Origin: Archangium violaceum
Lineage (GTDB): Bacteria > Myxococcota > Myxococcia > Myxococcales > Myxococcaceae
Reading direction: 5' to 3'
DNA: 64,000 nucleotides
NCBI RefSeq assembly: GCF_016859125.1
Contig: NZ_CP069338.1
Coordinates: forward strand, 6,387,501-6,451,500
A model generated the notes under the pieces. That model saw only the letters and a program-made list of their open reading frames with translations, did no database searches and had not been told where the DNA came from. The position numbers and the translations under genes were made by a program. The stretch's first letter is position 1, and every line of letters starts with the position of its first letter. Positions 18,893 to 29,298 of this stretch are shown in pieces.

Positions 18893-19633
18893 CTACGGCG
18901 TGAACTGGGCCTTGCCGGCGAACGTCTGTTCCGCCCGGACGCCCGGCAGGGTGTCCTCGAGCACCTGCCCGTTCGAGGCCGTCACCCGGACCTTGATGGA
19001 ACCCGAGCCCATTCCGGTGGGCTGGACGAAGTAGTTGTAGCTCAGGCGCGGGACCGACACCCACTTGCCCTCGGGGTTCAACCACTCCAGCTTCTGGATG
19101 GGCAGGGCGTGGTTGCGCACCTGGATGGCGGTCCACCACGGGTTGCTGCCATCCTTGAAGCGGTAGCGGATGGGGCCCGTCACGGGGCACGAGACATAGC
19201 GCCAGCGCACGTTCACGCGGCCATCGATGGGGTTGGCGATCTTCGCGAAGGCCTCGCGGCTGAGGTCGAGGTGGCCCGCCGCGCAGCCGGGGCAGAGATC
19301 CACGATTCGCACCTGCACCGTGCCCAGCGGCCCCTGCACCTCGGCACACGAGCCACACGCCCCGCTGCCCGCGTAGTCGGGCTCACCGATGGCGGCGACG
19401 TTCAGGTCCTCCGGGCTCGCATCGAAGCTGCAGGCCCCCGCGCCGGTCGCGTCGTAGAAGGTGATGATGCCGCTCCTGAAGTTACCGATTGGCGTCGAGG
19501 CCAGCGCTTCCCCGGTGTGGCCGGACCTGTCTTCCGTCTTCGGCTCGACGCGTGACTCGGGCCCGCAGGCCGCCAGGGACAGCAGCAGGACGACGACGGA
19601 CGAGCGTGCGAGGGCGTGAGGGGTTCTGGGCAT
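18893..19633 (-). CDS. Bacterial expansin (lipoprotein)
   Basis: 246 residues from the ATG at 19633 (upstream CCCGGAG ribosome site; a frame extension to 19798 has no signal logic). Expansins loosen cellulose or plant/microbial cell-wall networks without hydrolysis. Signal with lipobox LAAC; a first, double-psi beta-barrel GH45-like domain from about 50 to 150 with TFYDATGAGACSF, several paired Cys (SGACGSC, VDLCPGC) and the catalytic-type Asp in HLDLS; a second CBM63-like domain with the paired surface tryptophans in GSNPWWTAIQV and LSYNYF. Two-domain order matches EXLX1. It lies convergent to tamA (15-base gap) and divergent from the acyltransferase gene, an isolated unit. Confidence 0.85.
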   Translation of the reverse strand: MPRTPHALARSSVVVLLLSLAACGPESRVEPKTEDRSGHTGEALASTPIGNFRSGIITFYDATGAGACSFDASPEDLNVAAIGEPDYAGSGACGSCAEVQGPLGTVQVRIVDLCPGCAAGHLDLSREAFAKIANPIDGRVNVRWRYVSCPVTGPIRYRFKDGSNPWWTAIQVRNHALPIQKLEWLNPEGKWVSVPRLSYNYFVQPTGMGSGSIKVRVTASNGQVLEDTLPGVRAEQTFAGKAQFTP

Positions 19634-19805
19634 GCGGTGTGCTCCGGGAGAGGAGGTTGTCGAAGCGCGGGAACACCCGGGGCGCGTTCGATACTCCGTT
19701 CCCGTGCCATGCCCGCGACCGAGCAGGCGTCTGTGGAGAGATGCTCGGCTCCGGCCCTGGCCGGGGGCGGGTCCGTCCGCGCCCCGCCCGGTGTACACTG
19801 CACGT

Positions 19806-21143
19806 GTGTTCTACAGCTTCGTACGTGCGGTCGTGGCCCTGGCGCTTCGGCTCTTCTACCGGGTGAAGGTGAATGCTCCCTCGGCCGAGCCCGAGGGCCC
19901 GGTCATGTTCGTGGGCAACCACCCCAATGGGCTCATCGACCCCGCGCTCGTCTTCATCCTCACGCGCCGGCACGTGACGTTCCTGGCCAAGGAGCCCCTC
20001 TTCCGCCTTCCGATCATCGGCTGGCTGCTCAGGGGACTGGGCGCGCTGCCCGTGTACCGCAAGCAGGACGATCCCTCGCAGATGGGCAAGAACGAGGGGA
20101 CACTGGACGCGGCGCGCGGGGCGCTGGTGCGGGGCAGGGCCATCACCCTCTTCCCCGAGGGGAAGAGCCACTCGGAGCCCTCGCTGGCGGAGCTGAAGAC
20201 GGGGGCGGCGCGCATCGCGCTCGGGGCGGCGAAGCAGGGGGCGGCGGTGCGCATCGTGCCCGTGGGCCTCACGTACGCGGACAAGCACCTGTTCCGCAGC
20301 GAGGTGCTCATCGAGATGGGCGTGCCCATCGAGGTGAAGGACTTCCTCCCGGCGGACGCGGCGGGTGAGGTCGATTCGGTGCGCAAGCTCACCGAGCACA
20401 TCGCTGGCGGGCTCCGCTCCGTCACCCTCAACCTGGAGCAGTGGGAGGACCTGCCGCTCATCCAGATGGCCGAGCGGCTCTACGCGTTCCGTCAGAAGGA
20501 AGCGATGGACCCCGAGCGGCTGCGGCACTGGGCGCGGGGGCTCCAGCTCTTCCGCTCCGAGCAGCCCGAGCGCTTCGAGCGGATGCGCGGAGACCTGATG
20601 TCCTTCCACCGCCGGTTGGAGCTGGTGCGGGCGGACCCCACGGACCTGGCGCTGACGTACCAGGCGGGCCCGGTGACGCGGTTCGTGCTGAAGAACCTGG
20701 CGCTGCTCGTGTTCGGGCTGCCGCTGTTCGCCCTGGGGCTCGGGCTGTTCTACGTGCCGTACCTCTTCCCGAGGTGGATGAGCCGCAAGGCCGAGCTGGA
20801 TGTGCAGGCGACGGTGAAGTTCCTCGCGGCGCTGGTGGTGTCGGTGGCGTGGTGGGGAGTGCTGACGGTGGGGGCGTGGCTGTGGCGCGGGCCGGCGCTG
20901 GGCCTGCCGGTGCTGCTGGCGGTGCCGCCGCTGTCTCTCTTCACCCTGTACTTCTCCGAGCGCTGGTGGGTGGTGCTTCGGGACGTGTCCGTGTTCTTCA
21001 CGCTGGGCAGCCGCGCGAGGCTCAAGGCCCGGCTGCTCGAGGAGGGCGAGCGTCTGGCGGCGGAGGTGGACCAGCTGGCCGGGGAGTACCGTCCCCGCCT
21101 CGAACAGCCCATTGCGCCGTTAGCTGTGGTAGCAGGGCGCTGA
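19806..21143 (+). CDS. PlsC-like acyltransferase with C-terminal membrane segments
   Basis: 445 residues. The GTG at 19806 (or 19791) gives FYSFVRAVVALALRLFYRV, a membrane-proximal helix. The lysophospholipid-acyltransferase motif I appears as NHPNGLID, a variant with an extra residue between His and Asp that is known in a branch of the family; FPEG motif III is LFPEGKSH. After the acyltransferase domain (about 30-215) comes a helical linker and a hydrophobic region of about four membrane helices (about 295-385). It probably acylates a glycerolipid at the inner membrane; the substrate cannot be read from sequence. The 752-residue unknown protein starts 24 bases downstream, suggesting a shared transcript. 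Confidence 0.82.
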   Translation: MFYSFVRAVVALALRLFYRVKVNAPSAEPEGPVMFVGNHPNGLIDPALVFILTRRHVTFLAKEPLFRLPIIGWLLRGLGALPVYRKQDDPSQMGKNEGTLDAARGALVRGRAITLFPEGKSHSEPSLAELKTGAARIALGAAKQGAAVRIVPVGLTYADKHLFRSEVLIEMGVPIEVKDFLPADAAGEVDSVRKLTEHIAGGLRSVTLNLEQWEDLPLIQMAERLYAFRQKEAMDPERLRHWARGLQLFRSEQPERFERMRGDLMSFHRRLELVRADPTDLALTYQAGPVTRFVLKNLALLVFGLPLFALGLGLFYVPYLFPRWMSRKAELDVQATVKFLAALVVSVAWWGVLTVGAWLWRGPALGLPVLLAVPPLSLFTLYFSERWWVVLRDVSVFFTLGSRARLKARLLEEGERLAAEVDQLAGEYRPRLEQPIAPLAVVAGR

Positions 21144-21167
21144 GAGACAGCAGGCACCGACCGCGAC

Positions 21168-23426
21168 ATGCTTCCCGGCAACGACAAGTGGCCTGAGTCC
21201 ATCCAGGCGCTCTACGAGCAGGTGGCGGGCTCCGCCCCCGAGGCCGTGCTGTCGTCGCGTCCCCAGTGGTCGGAGCAGCTCGCCGAGTGGGTGCGCAACG
21301 CCACCCTGGACGAGCGCGAGATGGCGCAGTCCGCCGCCTGGTCCCGGCTGGACACCGGCTCCCGCTCTCCCGGCGAGCTGCTGTTCCTGCTGGTCCACTG
21401 CGGCGAGCTGCTGTGGCCCTACTCGGAGGCGCCGAGGGAGCTGCTCCAGCGGCTCATCACCCGGCAGGCGCAGCTCGTCCAGGCGCTGAAGGACGGAGGC
21501 CAGGACGAGGCCGTGGCGCCGCTCGTGCGCCAGGTGGAGGCCGAGCTCGCCAAGGTCGTCTCCCGCTACCTCAAGCGCCACCCCGAGGAGCTGGTGACGC
21601 TGGTGAGCGGCGTGCGCTGCACGTTCGACGGCAAGGTGCTCCGCTTCAACGACACCGTGGAGGTGGACCTGAAGGTCCTCCTGGGCTCGGAGCGGCGGGT
21701 CATCGGGCGGTTGGATCAGCTCCGGGCGCTGCTGCCGTACCTGCGCGAGGGCCGCGACAAGCTGGTGGCCTTCATCCGGGAGCGGGCGGCGAAGATTCCC
21801 TGGCGCGAGTGCCGCGACATCCTCGAGGAGAAGCTCTTCCAGCTGGTGGCCGCTCCCGAGAGCCGGGGTGAGCTGCGCGGTTTCCTGGGCAGCTATGCGC
21901 AAGGCAAGGGGGAGGCGCGGTGGTGCACCCGGGCGAGCCTGCTGCTCGCCAGGAACCTCGAAGAGGGAGGACCGTTGGCCGTCATCGAGAACCTCAGTGA
22001 GCTGCTGGCGTACTTCGAGGCGCCCGTGGAGGGGCTGCGAGGCGCCCTGCAGGCGCTGGTGGCCAGCATCCACGAGGACAAGGAGCTCGCGCGGCACCGG
22101 CTCGTGGCGGACAAGTGCTGGGAGCACCTCGAGCCCAAGAAGGAGCCGGGCCTGGCGCTCGTGCTGCTGTGGCTGGAGGAGCGCATCTTCCGGGTGGCGC
22201 TGCGCCAGGGCGTGGAGGATTCCTTCGAGCGCCGCAACCGGGCGCGCGAGCGGGTACGCGAGTTGCCGGTGGCGGAGGCGCTGTACTGGCTGTCCGAGGA
22301 GTGCGTGGACCTGTGGCCCCGCTTCGAGTCGGAGCGCCGGCCCGGAGCGGACGACTTGTCCGCGTGGAGGCAGGAGGTCGTCCGCCGCTTCGTGAAGAAG
22401 CCGGTGCTGCGCAAGGCGGCCATCGAGTTCTTCCTGTGGTGCGCGCCGGACGCGGCGGCCTCCGAGGCCGAGCTGGTGACGCTGTCGTTGGTGAAGACGT
22501 CCACGGACCGGCGGCTCCTGCGGCGGCTGGGTGAGCACCCCTCCACGCGCGTGCGCTTCCGCGTGAGGGCCATCAATGCGTGGCTCGCCGCCGGGCCCGA
22601 GTCCGCACCGGAGCCACAGACACCGGCGACGCTGACGGGGGCACTGCGTCACCTGCGCGCCTCGGGGGCGATGACGCTCGGTGGGGGCAGGACGTGGCTG
22701 CGGGACCGGGATCTCGAGGAACTGCTCCTGGGGGCGTTCAGCCGCGTGGAGCGGGACTTCTCCGCGCGCTACCCGGAGCACTTCCGCGAGGACGAGGCGC
22801 GCCTGGTGACCCGGCTGCTCGAGGATCTGAAGCACGAGTTCGAGAGCATCCGCTCGGACCTGTCGATCCTGCTTTCGCAGGGGCAGCCCGTGCCGCTGGA
22901 GCTGGACCTCCAGTACCGGAGAACGCGTGCGCCCGTGGAGGGCGAGTCCGCCCCGGAGGGACTGAGGCCCGGAGGCGTGGAGCTGGCCTTCGTGCTGAAG
23001 GTCGAGGTGGAGTCGTTCCTCACGACGAAGCGTGCGGTGCTGGTGCAGGCGACGAAGCTGGAGCGGCGAGGGGAAGGGCAGTGGGCGCCAAACATCCGGC
23101 TGGCACGGGAGCAGGTGGACGGGCTGCTCGGGCAGAGCGAGTCCTCTTTCTGCCTGTTCCTGGTGCCGCCCTCGCTGCGGGCCGAGTGCTGGATGGTGCC
23201 GGCGCGGATGGTGCGAGGCCTGATGGAGGCACAGGGCTCGCTGTCGACGGTGTCACGCGAGGGAGCACAGCGGGTGGCGCGCTCGCTGGCGCAGTGGATG
23301 ACCTACGATCTGCTGGGCCTGTGGACCGGAGATGACCGGCCCGCCGTGCTGGAGCGGGCCGAGGGGAACCCGGAGCGGGGCCCGGACTTCATCGTGGAGA
23401 TCTCCGTCCGCAAGACCGGGCGGTGA
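21168..23426 (+). CDS. Unknown 752-residue protein, possible degenerate nuclease-like C-terminus
   Basis: 752 residues; no family recognised with confidence. No signal peptide or membrane helix, so cytoplasmic. Residues 1-560 look entirely helical, rich in Arg/Glu/Leu, with no repeats obvious by eye. From about 600 the protein changes: GGVELAFVLKVEV, AVLVQATKLERR, then a helix with EQVDGLLGQ and strands SFCLFLVPP / ECWMVPARMV. The spacing of an acidic residue, a strand and Q-A-x-K recalls the PD-(D/E)XK nuclease core (as in Mrr-type Q-x-K), but the Lys is displaced by one residue. This is weak. It lies 24 bases behind the acyltransferase gene and 200 bases before two frameshifted genes. Confidence 0.75.
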   Translation: MLPGNDKWPESIQALYEQVAGSAPEAVLSSRPQWSEQLAEWVRNATLDEREMAQSAAWSRLDTGSRSPGELLFLLVHCGELLWPYSEAPRELLQRLITRQAQLVQALKDGGQDEAVAPLVRQVEAELAKVVSRYLKRHPEELVTLVSGVRCTFDGKVLRFNDTVEVDLKVLLGSERRVIGRLDQLRALLPYLREGRDKLVAFIRERAAKIPWRECRDILEEKLFQLVAAPESRGELRGFLGSYAQGKGEARWCTRASLLLARNLEEGGPLAVIENLSELLAYFEAPVEGLRGALQALVASIHEDKELARHRLVADKCWEHLEPKKEPGLALVLLWLEERIFRVALRQGVEDSFERRNRARERVRELPVAEALYWLSEECVDLWPRFESERRPGADDLSAWRQEVVRRFVKKPVLRKAAIEFFLWCAPDAAASEAELVTLSLVKTSTDRRLLRRLGEHPSTRVRFRVRAINAWLAAGPESAPEPQTPATLTGALRHLRASGAMTLGGGRTWLRDRDLEELLLGAFSRVERDFSARYPEHFREDEARLVTRLLEDLKHEFESIRSDLSILLSQGQPVPLELDLQYRRTRAPVEGESAPEGLRPGGVELAFVLKVEVESFLTTKRAVLVQATKLERRGEGQWAPNIRLAREQVDGLLGQSESSFCLFLVPPSLRAECWMVPARMVRGLMEAQGSLSTVSREGAQRVARSLAQWMTYDLLGLWTGDDRPAVLERAEGNPERGPDFIVEISVRKTGR

Positions 23427-23627
23427 CGCGCTACGACTTGGTGGAGCGTCCGACGAGGGGAACTTGTCCCCGCGGCAGCGAGTGTCCAACCGGAGTCTGG
23501 CCCCGGTGGCACTCCGCCCCACGTGCGGGAGCCCAATCGCTCACACTCGCCAATCCGATACTTGGGCAGCAGCTCCGCGCGGCAGCCCACGAGCCAGAAT
23601 GCAGGGGCGACGCTAGAACTTCCCCAT

Positions 23628-24189
23628 ATGGCCCAGCGCTTCTTCAAGCTCTCCGACGACGTCTATGTCCCTCACCGCTGGCATCTGAATACCCCCATTG
23701 ATGGCCAGGGCAACAAGGTGCACGACTGGGACTTCAAGAGAGGAACGCCCGTGCACCTGGTGGGACGGTTGAGGATCCCCATTCAGGTTGCAGGCAGGCC
23801 GCTGGACTTCTCCGAGGCGGGATTGAGCATCCCTGTCGTCCACGTCAAGGTGGCCCCCATGCTGTCGGAGCGGGCCCCGGTGATGTGAGCTCATTCCCGC
23901 GGATATCGAAGGCCAACCGGATCAGTACCTCGTCCTCGTGGCAACTCGTCTCATCCGCTGCATCGACGAGAAATCCTCCAAGGTGCAGTTCTGGCGACCC
24001 GAGGATGGCCTTCCCGAGAAGGTGGGTCAGTACTGGGCCGTAGATGACATGCGCATTGACAAGGCGAAGGTGGGGAGCGCCAAGGTGTTCCGTCCCGAGG
24101 GATGGGAGGTCGTCCTTATCGCCTCCGAGGAGATCAAGGACGCTTTACAGCGCATGGGCGCTACCGGCACGAGATTCGAGGAGGTTTAG
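23628..24189 (+). pseudogene. Frameshifted Imm11/DUF1629-type protein
   Basis: Two frames together make one protein of about 187 residues. The first (from ATG 23628, MAQRFFKLSDDVYVPHRWHL) runs to a TGA at 23886-23888; the second is open from 23884 and reads on with ELIPADIEGQPDQYLVLVAT, then RLIRCIDEK, to the TAG at 24187-24189. The joint lies around 23876-23889 and needs one base removed or two added. The order KLSDD, DW, LSIPVV, IPADIEG, RCIDE, QFW, W is that of the Imm11 (DUF1629) family, expanded in myxobacteria and treated as immunity proteins to polymorphic toxins. No toxin gene is recognisable next to it. Either a real decay or a sequencing error. Confidence 0.75.
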
Positions 24190-24663
24190 TCGTGCTCCGG
24201 GAGCATTTCGTCGTCGCCGATGAGCAGGGCCGCGGCGATGACCAACAGGACGAAGCACCCCACGCCGATCGCCACCGGCCCGGGTCTGAATCGCGTCTTC
24301 CTCGGAGAGCACCACCTCGCTGCTCTCGAGGTCCTCCAGGCCCTCCACCCACGTGATGGGCTCGCCCATGTTTCCCTTCGCGCGAGCCACCACGCGAACC
24401 CGGGCCTGTCGTGCGCAGAGCCCGGCCACCTCCGCGTTGTACTCGCCGGAGGCCTCGAGGCGCACGCTGGTGGGGCCGGGGTAGAACTGGAGCTGCCACT
24501 GGCCACTGGCGAGCCGATCACACCCCATGAACCGGGTTTCTCGTTCGATGCGCGGGCCCAGGTATCGGAAGAGGGTCATCCACGCCATCATCGCGGCCAC
24601 CCCGAAAAGCAGGACAGCGAAACCCAGGGAGGCCCAGGGCGAGAGGGGTTCACGGGCGGGCAT
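24186..24663 (-). pseudogene. Frameshifted two-helix membrane protein
   Basis: The minus frame from ATG 24663 encodes MPAREPLSPWASLGFAVLLF with one membrane helix, then a soluble middle (RFMGCDRL, QLQFYPGPTSVRLEASGEY, PITWVEGLEDL, VVLSEEDAIQTR). It then loses sense, while the next frame gives a perfect second helix (PVAIGVGCFVLLVIAAALLI) and ends GDDEMLPEHD at a TAA (24186-24188). The shift is near 24270-24283. If repaired the protein has about 159 residues: helix, periplasmic or cytoplasmic domain, helix. Function unknown. Its stop overlaps the stop of the Imm11-type gene on the other strand. A longer reading of the first frame to 24145 is not credible (Arg-rich). Confidence 0.65.
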
Positions 24664-24729
24664 GTCCCGTGAGGTTAGCAGGAGCGGGTCCTTTCGCCCC
24701 ACACACGCTGGGTCCCCCGCGAGCACGTC

Positions 24730-25917
<1,188 letters not shown>

Positions 25918-27168
25918 TCAGGCGGTGACGTGCTTGAACAGTTTGCCGGCCATCAACAGCGCGAGCCCGCCCAGCAGCACCGGCACGGCGTTGAGCTCGA
26001 TGGCGAAGCTCAGGCTGCTCAGGTCGGCCACCTTGCCGATGGCGGTGGGCGAGATGGCGTCGCCCAGCATGTGGATGAACAGCACGTTGAGGCCCATGGC
26101 GAAGGCGCGGAACGCCGGGGGCACGCCGTTGACGATGGCCGCGTTGATGGGGCCGCTGTTGAGGAAGATGAAGAACTGCGCCAGGAAGATGATGGCGAAC
26201 ATCGGCGCGTGCGAGTCCACCTTCGTCGAGAGGAACATGAGGGGCGCCGCGATCAACAGCCCCACGCCCGACATGCGCAGGCCACCGCCCTCCATCCTCC
26301 GGTCCATCTTGTCGCCCAGCCAGCCTCCGGCGATCGTCCCCAACAGGCCCGCCGTGGCGGTGACGGCGCCGGAGTTGAAGCCCGCGGCGCCCGGGGACAT
26401 CCCGCGCTCGCTGACGAGGAAGGTGGGCAGCCAGTACCCGAGCCCTCCGATGGCGAACGTCATCAGTGTGTAGCCCGTCGTGGTCCACCAGAAGGCCCTG
26501 TTGCTCGCCAGTCCCTTGAGGCCCACGAGGAAGGGCAGCTTCGTCTTCGCCTCGGGCCCATCCATGGCGCCGCGCTGGGGCTCGGGCATGAAGAAGGCCA
26601 TGGTGCCCAGCACGAGGCCCGGCGCGCCGCCCACGAAGAAGGCCATGTGCCACGAGTAGGCCTGGCTCAGCCACCCGCCCAGCCCGTACCCCACCGCCGC
26701 TCCCACGGGAATGGCGATGTAGAAGAAGGACAGCACCCGCGTGCGCTGCTCTCTCGGGAAGAGGTCGGAGATGATGGACGGGGCCACCGCGCCGTACCCC
26801 GCCTCGCCGATGCCCACGGCGGCCCGGGCCACCATCAGCATGAAGAAGGTGGTGGCCAGGCCCGAGGCCCCCGTCGCCAGGCTCCACAGCAGCACGCCAG
26901 CGGCCACCAGGTAGCGCCGCGGCAGGCGGTCCCCGAGGAATCCGCTCACCGGCGAGGCCAGCATGAACACCAGCATGAAGAAGCTGCCCAGGTAGCCCGC
27001 CTGCGTGTTGGTGAGCTGGAAGTCCTGTTTGATGTAGGGCAGGGCGACCGTGACGATGTACCGGTCGAGGTAGTTGACCAGGTTGATGAGCGAGAGGATG
27101 AGCAGCGCGTAGTGGCTGGTGCGCGTGGCGGTGGGAGCGGGGGCGGCCACGGCGGTGGGGTGACTCAT
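25918..27168 (-). CDS. MFS transporter, spinster-like
   Basis: 416 residues, 12 predicted membrane helices. The start ATG at 27168 overlaps the stop of the Ppx/GppA gene (ATGA), implying translational coupling; the frame extends upstream only as an Arg/Pro-rich shadow. First helix LLILSLINLVNYLDRYIV with the Asp/Arg pair, the cytoplasmic loop 2-3 motif GFLGDRLPRR, and a conserved GIGEAGYGAVAP in helix 5 are typical of the spinster/sphingolipid-transporter-like branch. Substrate unknown; bacterial relatives are annotated as sugar-phosphate, aromatic-acid or lipid exporters. Loop between helices 6 and 7 is charged (PEAKTKLP). Confidence 0.88.
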   Translation of the reverse strand: MSHPTAVAAPAPTATRTSHYALLILSLINLVNYLDRYIVTVALPYIKQDFQLTNTQAGYLGSFFMLVFMLASPVSGFLGDRLPRRYLVAAGVLLWSLATGASGLATTFFMLMVARAAVGIGEAGYGAVAPSIISDLFPREQRTRVLSFFYIAIPVGAAVGYGLGGWLSQAYSWHMAFFVGGAPGLVLGTMAFFMPEPQRGAMDGPEAKTKLPFLVGLKGLASNRAFWWTTTGYTLMTFAIGGLGYWLPTFLVSERGMSPGAAGFNSGAVTATAGLLGTIAGGWLGDKMDRRMEGGGLRMSGVGLLIAAPLMFLSTKVDSHAPMFAIIFLAQFFIFLNSGPINAAIVNGVPPAFRAFAMGLNVLFIHMLGDAISPTAIGKVADLSSLSFAIELNAVPVLLGGLALLMAGKLFKHVTA

Positions 27169-28094
27169 GAGAGGGGGGCTCCGAAACGGTGCGCGAGCAG
27201 GCCCCAGCGCAGGCCTCGGTCGCTCACGAGGCAGCGCGCGAGCCCGAGTGCCCGCAGGCCCTCGAGCAGGATGAGTGCTCCGGCGGGAATCACGTCCGCG
27301 CGCTTGGGCTGGAGGCCGGGTAGCTTCTGGCGCTCGGCGAGGGGCAGCCGGCACAGCTTGTCCGCCAGCGCCTCCAACTGCACGAGCGTGAGGGTGCCAC
27401 CGTGCACACGCTCGGAGTCATACGGATCGATGGCGTGCTGCACGGCGAAGAGCGTCGTCACCGTGCCGGCGATGCCCACGAGCTGCGCGCCCGGAGGGCA
27501 GGAGGGCATCGAGGAGAACGTCTCGCGCAGGTGCGACTCCACGCGGGCCCGGTCCTCGGCCGTCAGTGGATCCGCGTGCACGTAGCGCTCGGTCATGCGC
27601 ACCGAGCCCACGTCGAAGCTGTGCCGGAAGGACACGCGGCCCTGCGTGTCGCCGTAGATGAACTCGGTGGAGCCGCCGCCGATGTCCACCACCACCAGCG
27701 GCCCGGAGGCCTGACGCCCGAAGTCCGCGTACGCCGAGGTGAAGGACAGCTGCGCCTCCAGCTCGCCGGAGATGATCTCCACCGTGACACCGGCGCGGGC
27801 CCTGGCGGCGGAGAGGAACTCGGCGCCGTTCTCCGCGTCGCGCGCGGCGCTGGTGGCGGACACGGCGATGGCCTCCGCGCCCAGGTTGCGCGCCTCGGTG
27901 GCGAAATCGGAGAGCACCTGGAGGGTGGCCTCCATGCCCTCGGGTGAGAGGCGGCGGCTCTTGTCCACGCCGCGGCCCAGGCGGGTGATTTCGGCGCGCT
28001 CCTGAACGGCCTGGAAGCGGCCATCGGGCTGGCGGTCGGCGACGAGCAGGAGGACCGAGTTGGTCCCCACATCGATGGTGGCGTAACGAGGCAT
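27165..28094 (-). CDS. Exopolyphosphatase / pppGpp phosphohydrolase family protein
   Basis: 309 residues, the short single-module form of the Ppx/GppA family (ASKHA fold). It would hydrolyse terminal phosphate of polyphosphate or pppGpp. The phosphate-1 loop is ATIDVGTNSVLLLVAD at the N-terminus, phosphate-2 is VVVDIGGGSTEFI near 138, and catalytic-type Glu lies in AEITRLGRGVD / ISGELEAQ. The C-terminal HD-like domain of full-length Ppx is absent, as in Aquifex-type enzymes. It sits 13 bases after the PLP-enzyme stop and overlaps the MFS start, so three or more genes form an operon. Confidence 0.92.
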   Translation of the reverse strand: MPRYATIDVGTNSVLLLVADRQPDGRFQAVQERAEITRLGRGVDKSRRLSPEGMEATLQVLSDFATEARNLGAEAIAVSATSAARDAENGAEFLSAARARAGVTVEIISGELEAQLSFTSAYADFGRQASGPLVVVDIGGGSTEFIYGDTQGRVSFRHSFDVGSVRMTERYVHADPLTAEDRARVESHLRETFSSMPSCPPGAQLVGIAGTVTTLFAVQHAIDPYDSERVHGGTLTLVQLEALADKLCRLPLAERQKLPGLQPKRADVIPAGALILLEGLRALGLARCLVSDRGLRWGLLAHRFGAPLS

Positions 28095-28107
28095 CCGCCG
28101 GAGCTTA

Positions 28108-29298
28108 TCAGCCCAGAAGCGCCCCCAAAGCCTCCGCCAATCGTTGGTACTCCGCGTGCGAGTTGTAGAGCTGGGCCGACACGCGCACGTGACGGTGCGG
28201 GGGCCGGGGCCAGGGGGTGATGGGGACCTCGATGCGGTGCTCGAAGAGGAGCCGGTCCTGGAGTGGATCCAACCCGAGCACCGAGGGCCGTGCCGGGAAG
28301 CCGTCCGGGAGGGGTACGGTGGCCATGGAGCCCACCATGTCCTCGGGGCACTGGGGCGCGACCCCGAGCCGCTGGCACAGGAAGGCGCGAGCCGCGAGCG
28401 CCTTGGCCCGGTTGGAGGCCATCACCTCGGGCCAGCCGCCGGGCTGCATGCCGCCCATCACCTCCAGGACCTTGGGGATGCAGAGGAAGGGGGTGGGATC
28501 GTTCGTCCCGAGCCAGTCGAAGTCCAGGCGGAACTGGGAGCGGTCCTCGCGCCGCGAGTTGTACCCGTGGCTGATGACGACGGGGCGGATGCCCGGCTGC
28601 AGATCCCTGCGTACGTAGAGGAAGGCCGCTCCCTTGGGCGCGCACAGCCACTTGTGGCAGTTGCCGGTGTAATACGCGGCGCCGAGCTGGCGCAGGGACA
28701 GGGGCACCTGCCCGGGTCCGTGGGCGCCATCCACGAGTGTCTCCACGCCCCGCTCTCGCATCGCGTGCACGAGCGTGGCCACGGGAAGCACCAGGGCCGT
28801 CTGGCTCGTGATGTGGTCGATGAGCAGCAGTCGGGTGCGCTCGGTGACATGGGCGAGCACCGCGTCCACCACGGCCTGCGGTGATGGCACGGGCCAGGGC
28901 AGCTTCGCCACCACCACTTTCACGCCCCAGCGGCTGGCCACGAAGTCGAGCGCGTTCTTGGATGCGTTGTACTCGTGGTCCGTGGTGAGCAGCTCGTCGC
29001 CTGGGGCGAAGCGCAGCGACTGGAGCACCGTGTTGACGCCCGTGGTGGCGTTGTTGATGAACGCGAGGTCATCCGGGTCCGCGTCCAGGAAGGCCCCGAG
29101 CGAGGCACGGGCCGCGTCGGCCAGGGCCTCGAGCTCCCGGTGGAGGAAGCGCACCGGCTCGGCCTCCATGCGGGCGCGCAGCCGGGACTGCTCCTCGAGC
29201 ACCCGCGTGGGGCAGGCGCCGTAGGAACCGTGGTTGAGGAAGGTCACCTCGGGATCGAGCGACCAGTAGGAGCGGAAGGGAGACTCATCCATGGGCAC
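28108..29298 (-). CDS. Class V PLP-dependent enzyme (isopenicillin-N-epimerase-like)
   Basis: 396 residues. Fold-type I, aminotransferase class V. The N-terminal FLNHGSYGACP is characteristic of the isopenicillin N epimerase/cysteine-desulfurase-like subgroup; INNATTGVNTVL binds the PLP phosphate, DGAHGPGQVPL contributes the Asp to the pyridine nitrogen, and the Schiff-base lysine is in TGNCHKWLCAPKG near 218. The reaction cannot be assigned: epimerisation, desulfuration or beta-elimination are all known in the group. Start may be the first Met (29298) or the third residue (29292); neither has a strong ribosome site. Divergent from the lipoxygenase gene with 140 bases between. Confidence 0.85.
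   Translation of the reverse strand: MPMDESPFRSYWSLDPEVTFLNHGSYGACPTRVLEEQSRLRARMEAEPVRFLHRELEALADAARASLGAFLDADPDDLAFINNATTGVNTVLQSLRFAPGDELLTTDHEYNASKNALDFVASRWGVKVVVAKLPWPVPSPQAVVDAVLAHVTERTRLLLIDHITSQTALVLPVATLVHAMRERGVETLVDGAHGPGQVPLSLRQLGAAYYTGNCHKWLCAPKGAAFLYVRRDLQPGIRPVVISHGYNSRREDRSQFRLDFDWLGTNDPTPFLCIPKVLEVMGGMQPGGWPEVMASNRAKALAARAFLCQRLGVAPQCPEDMVGSMATVPLPDGFPARPSVLGLDPLQDRLLFEHRIEVPITPWPRPPHRHVRVSAQLYNSHAEYQRLAEALGALLG

Noticed and set aside
23427-23627. Possible toxin remnant before the Imm11-type gene
   Set aside because: All frames checked by eye give no toxin motif; only a short GGGGA/TCCCC inverted repeat near 23456 is seen, possibly a weak terminator.
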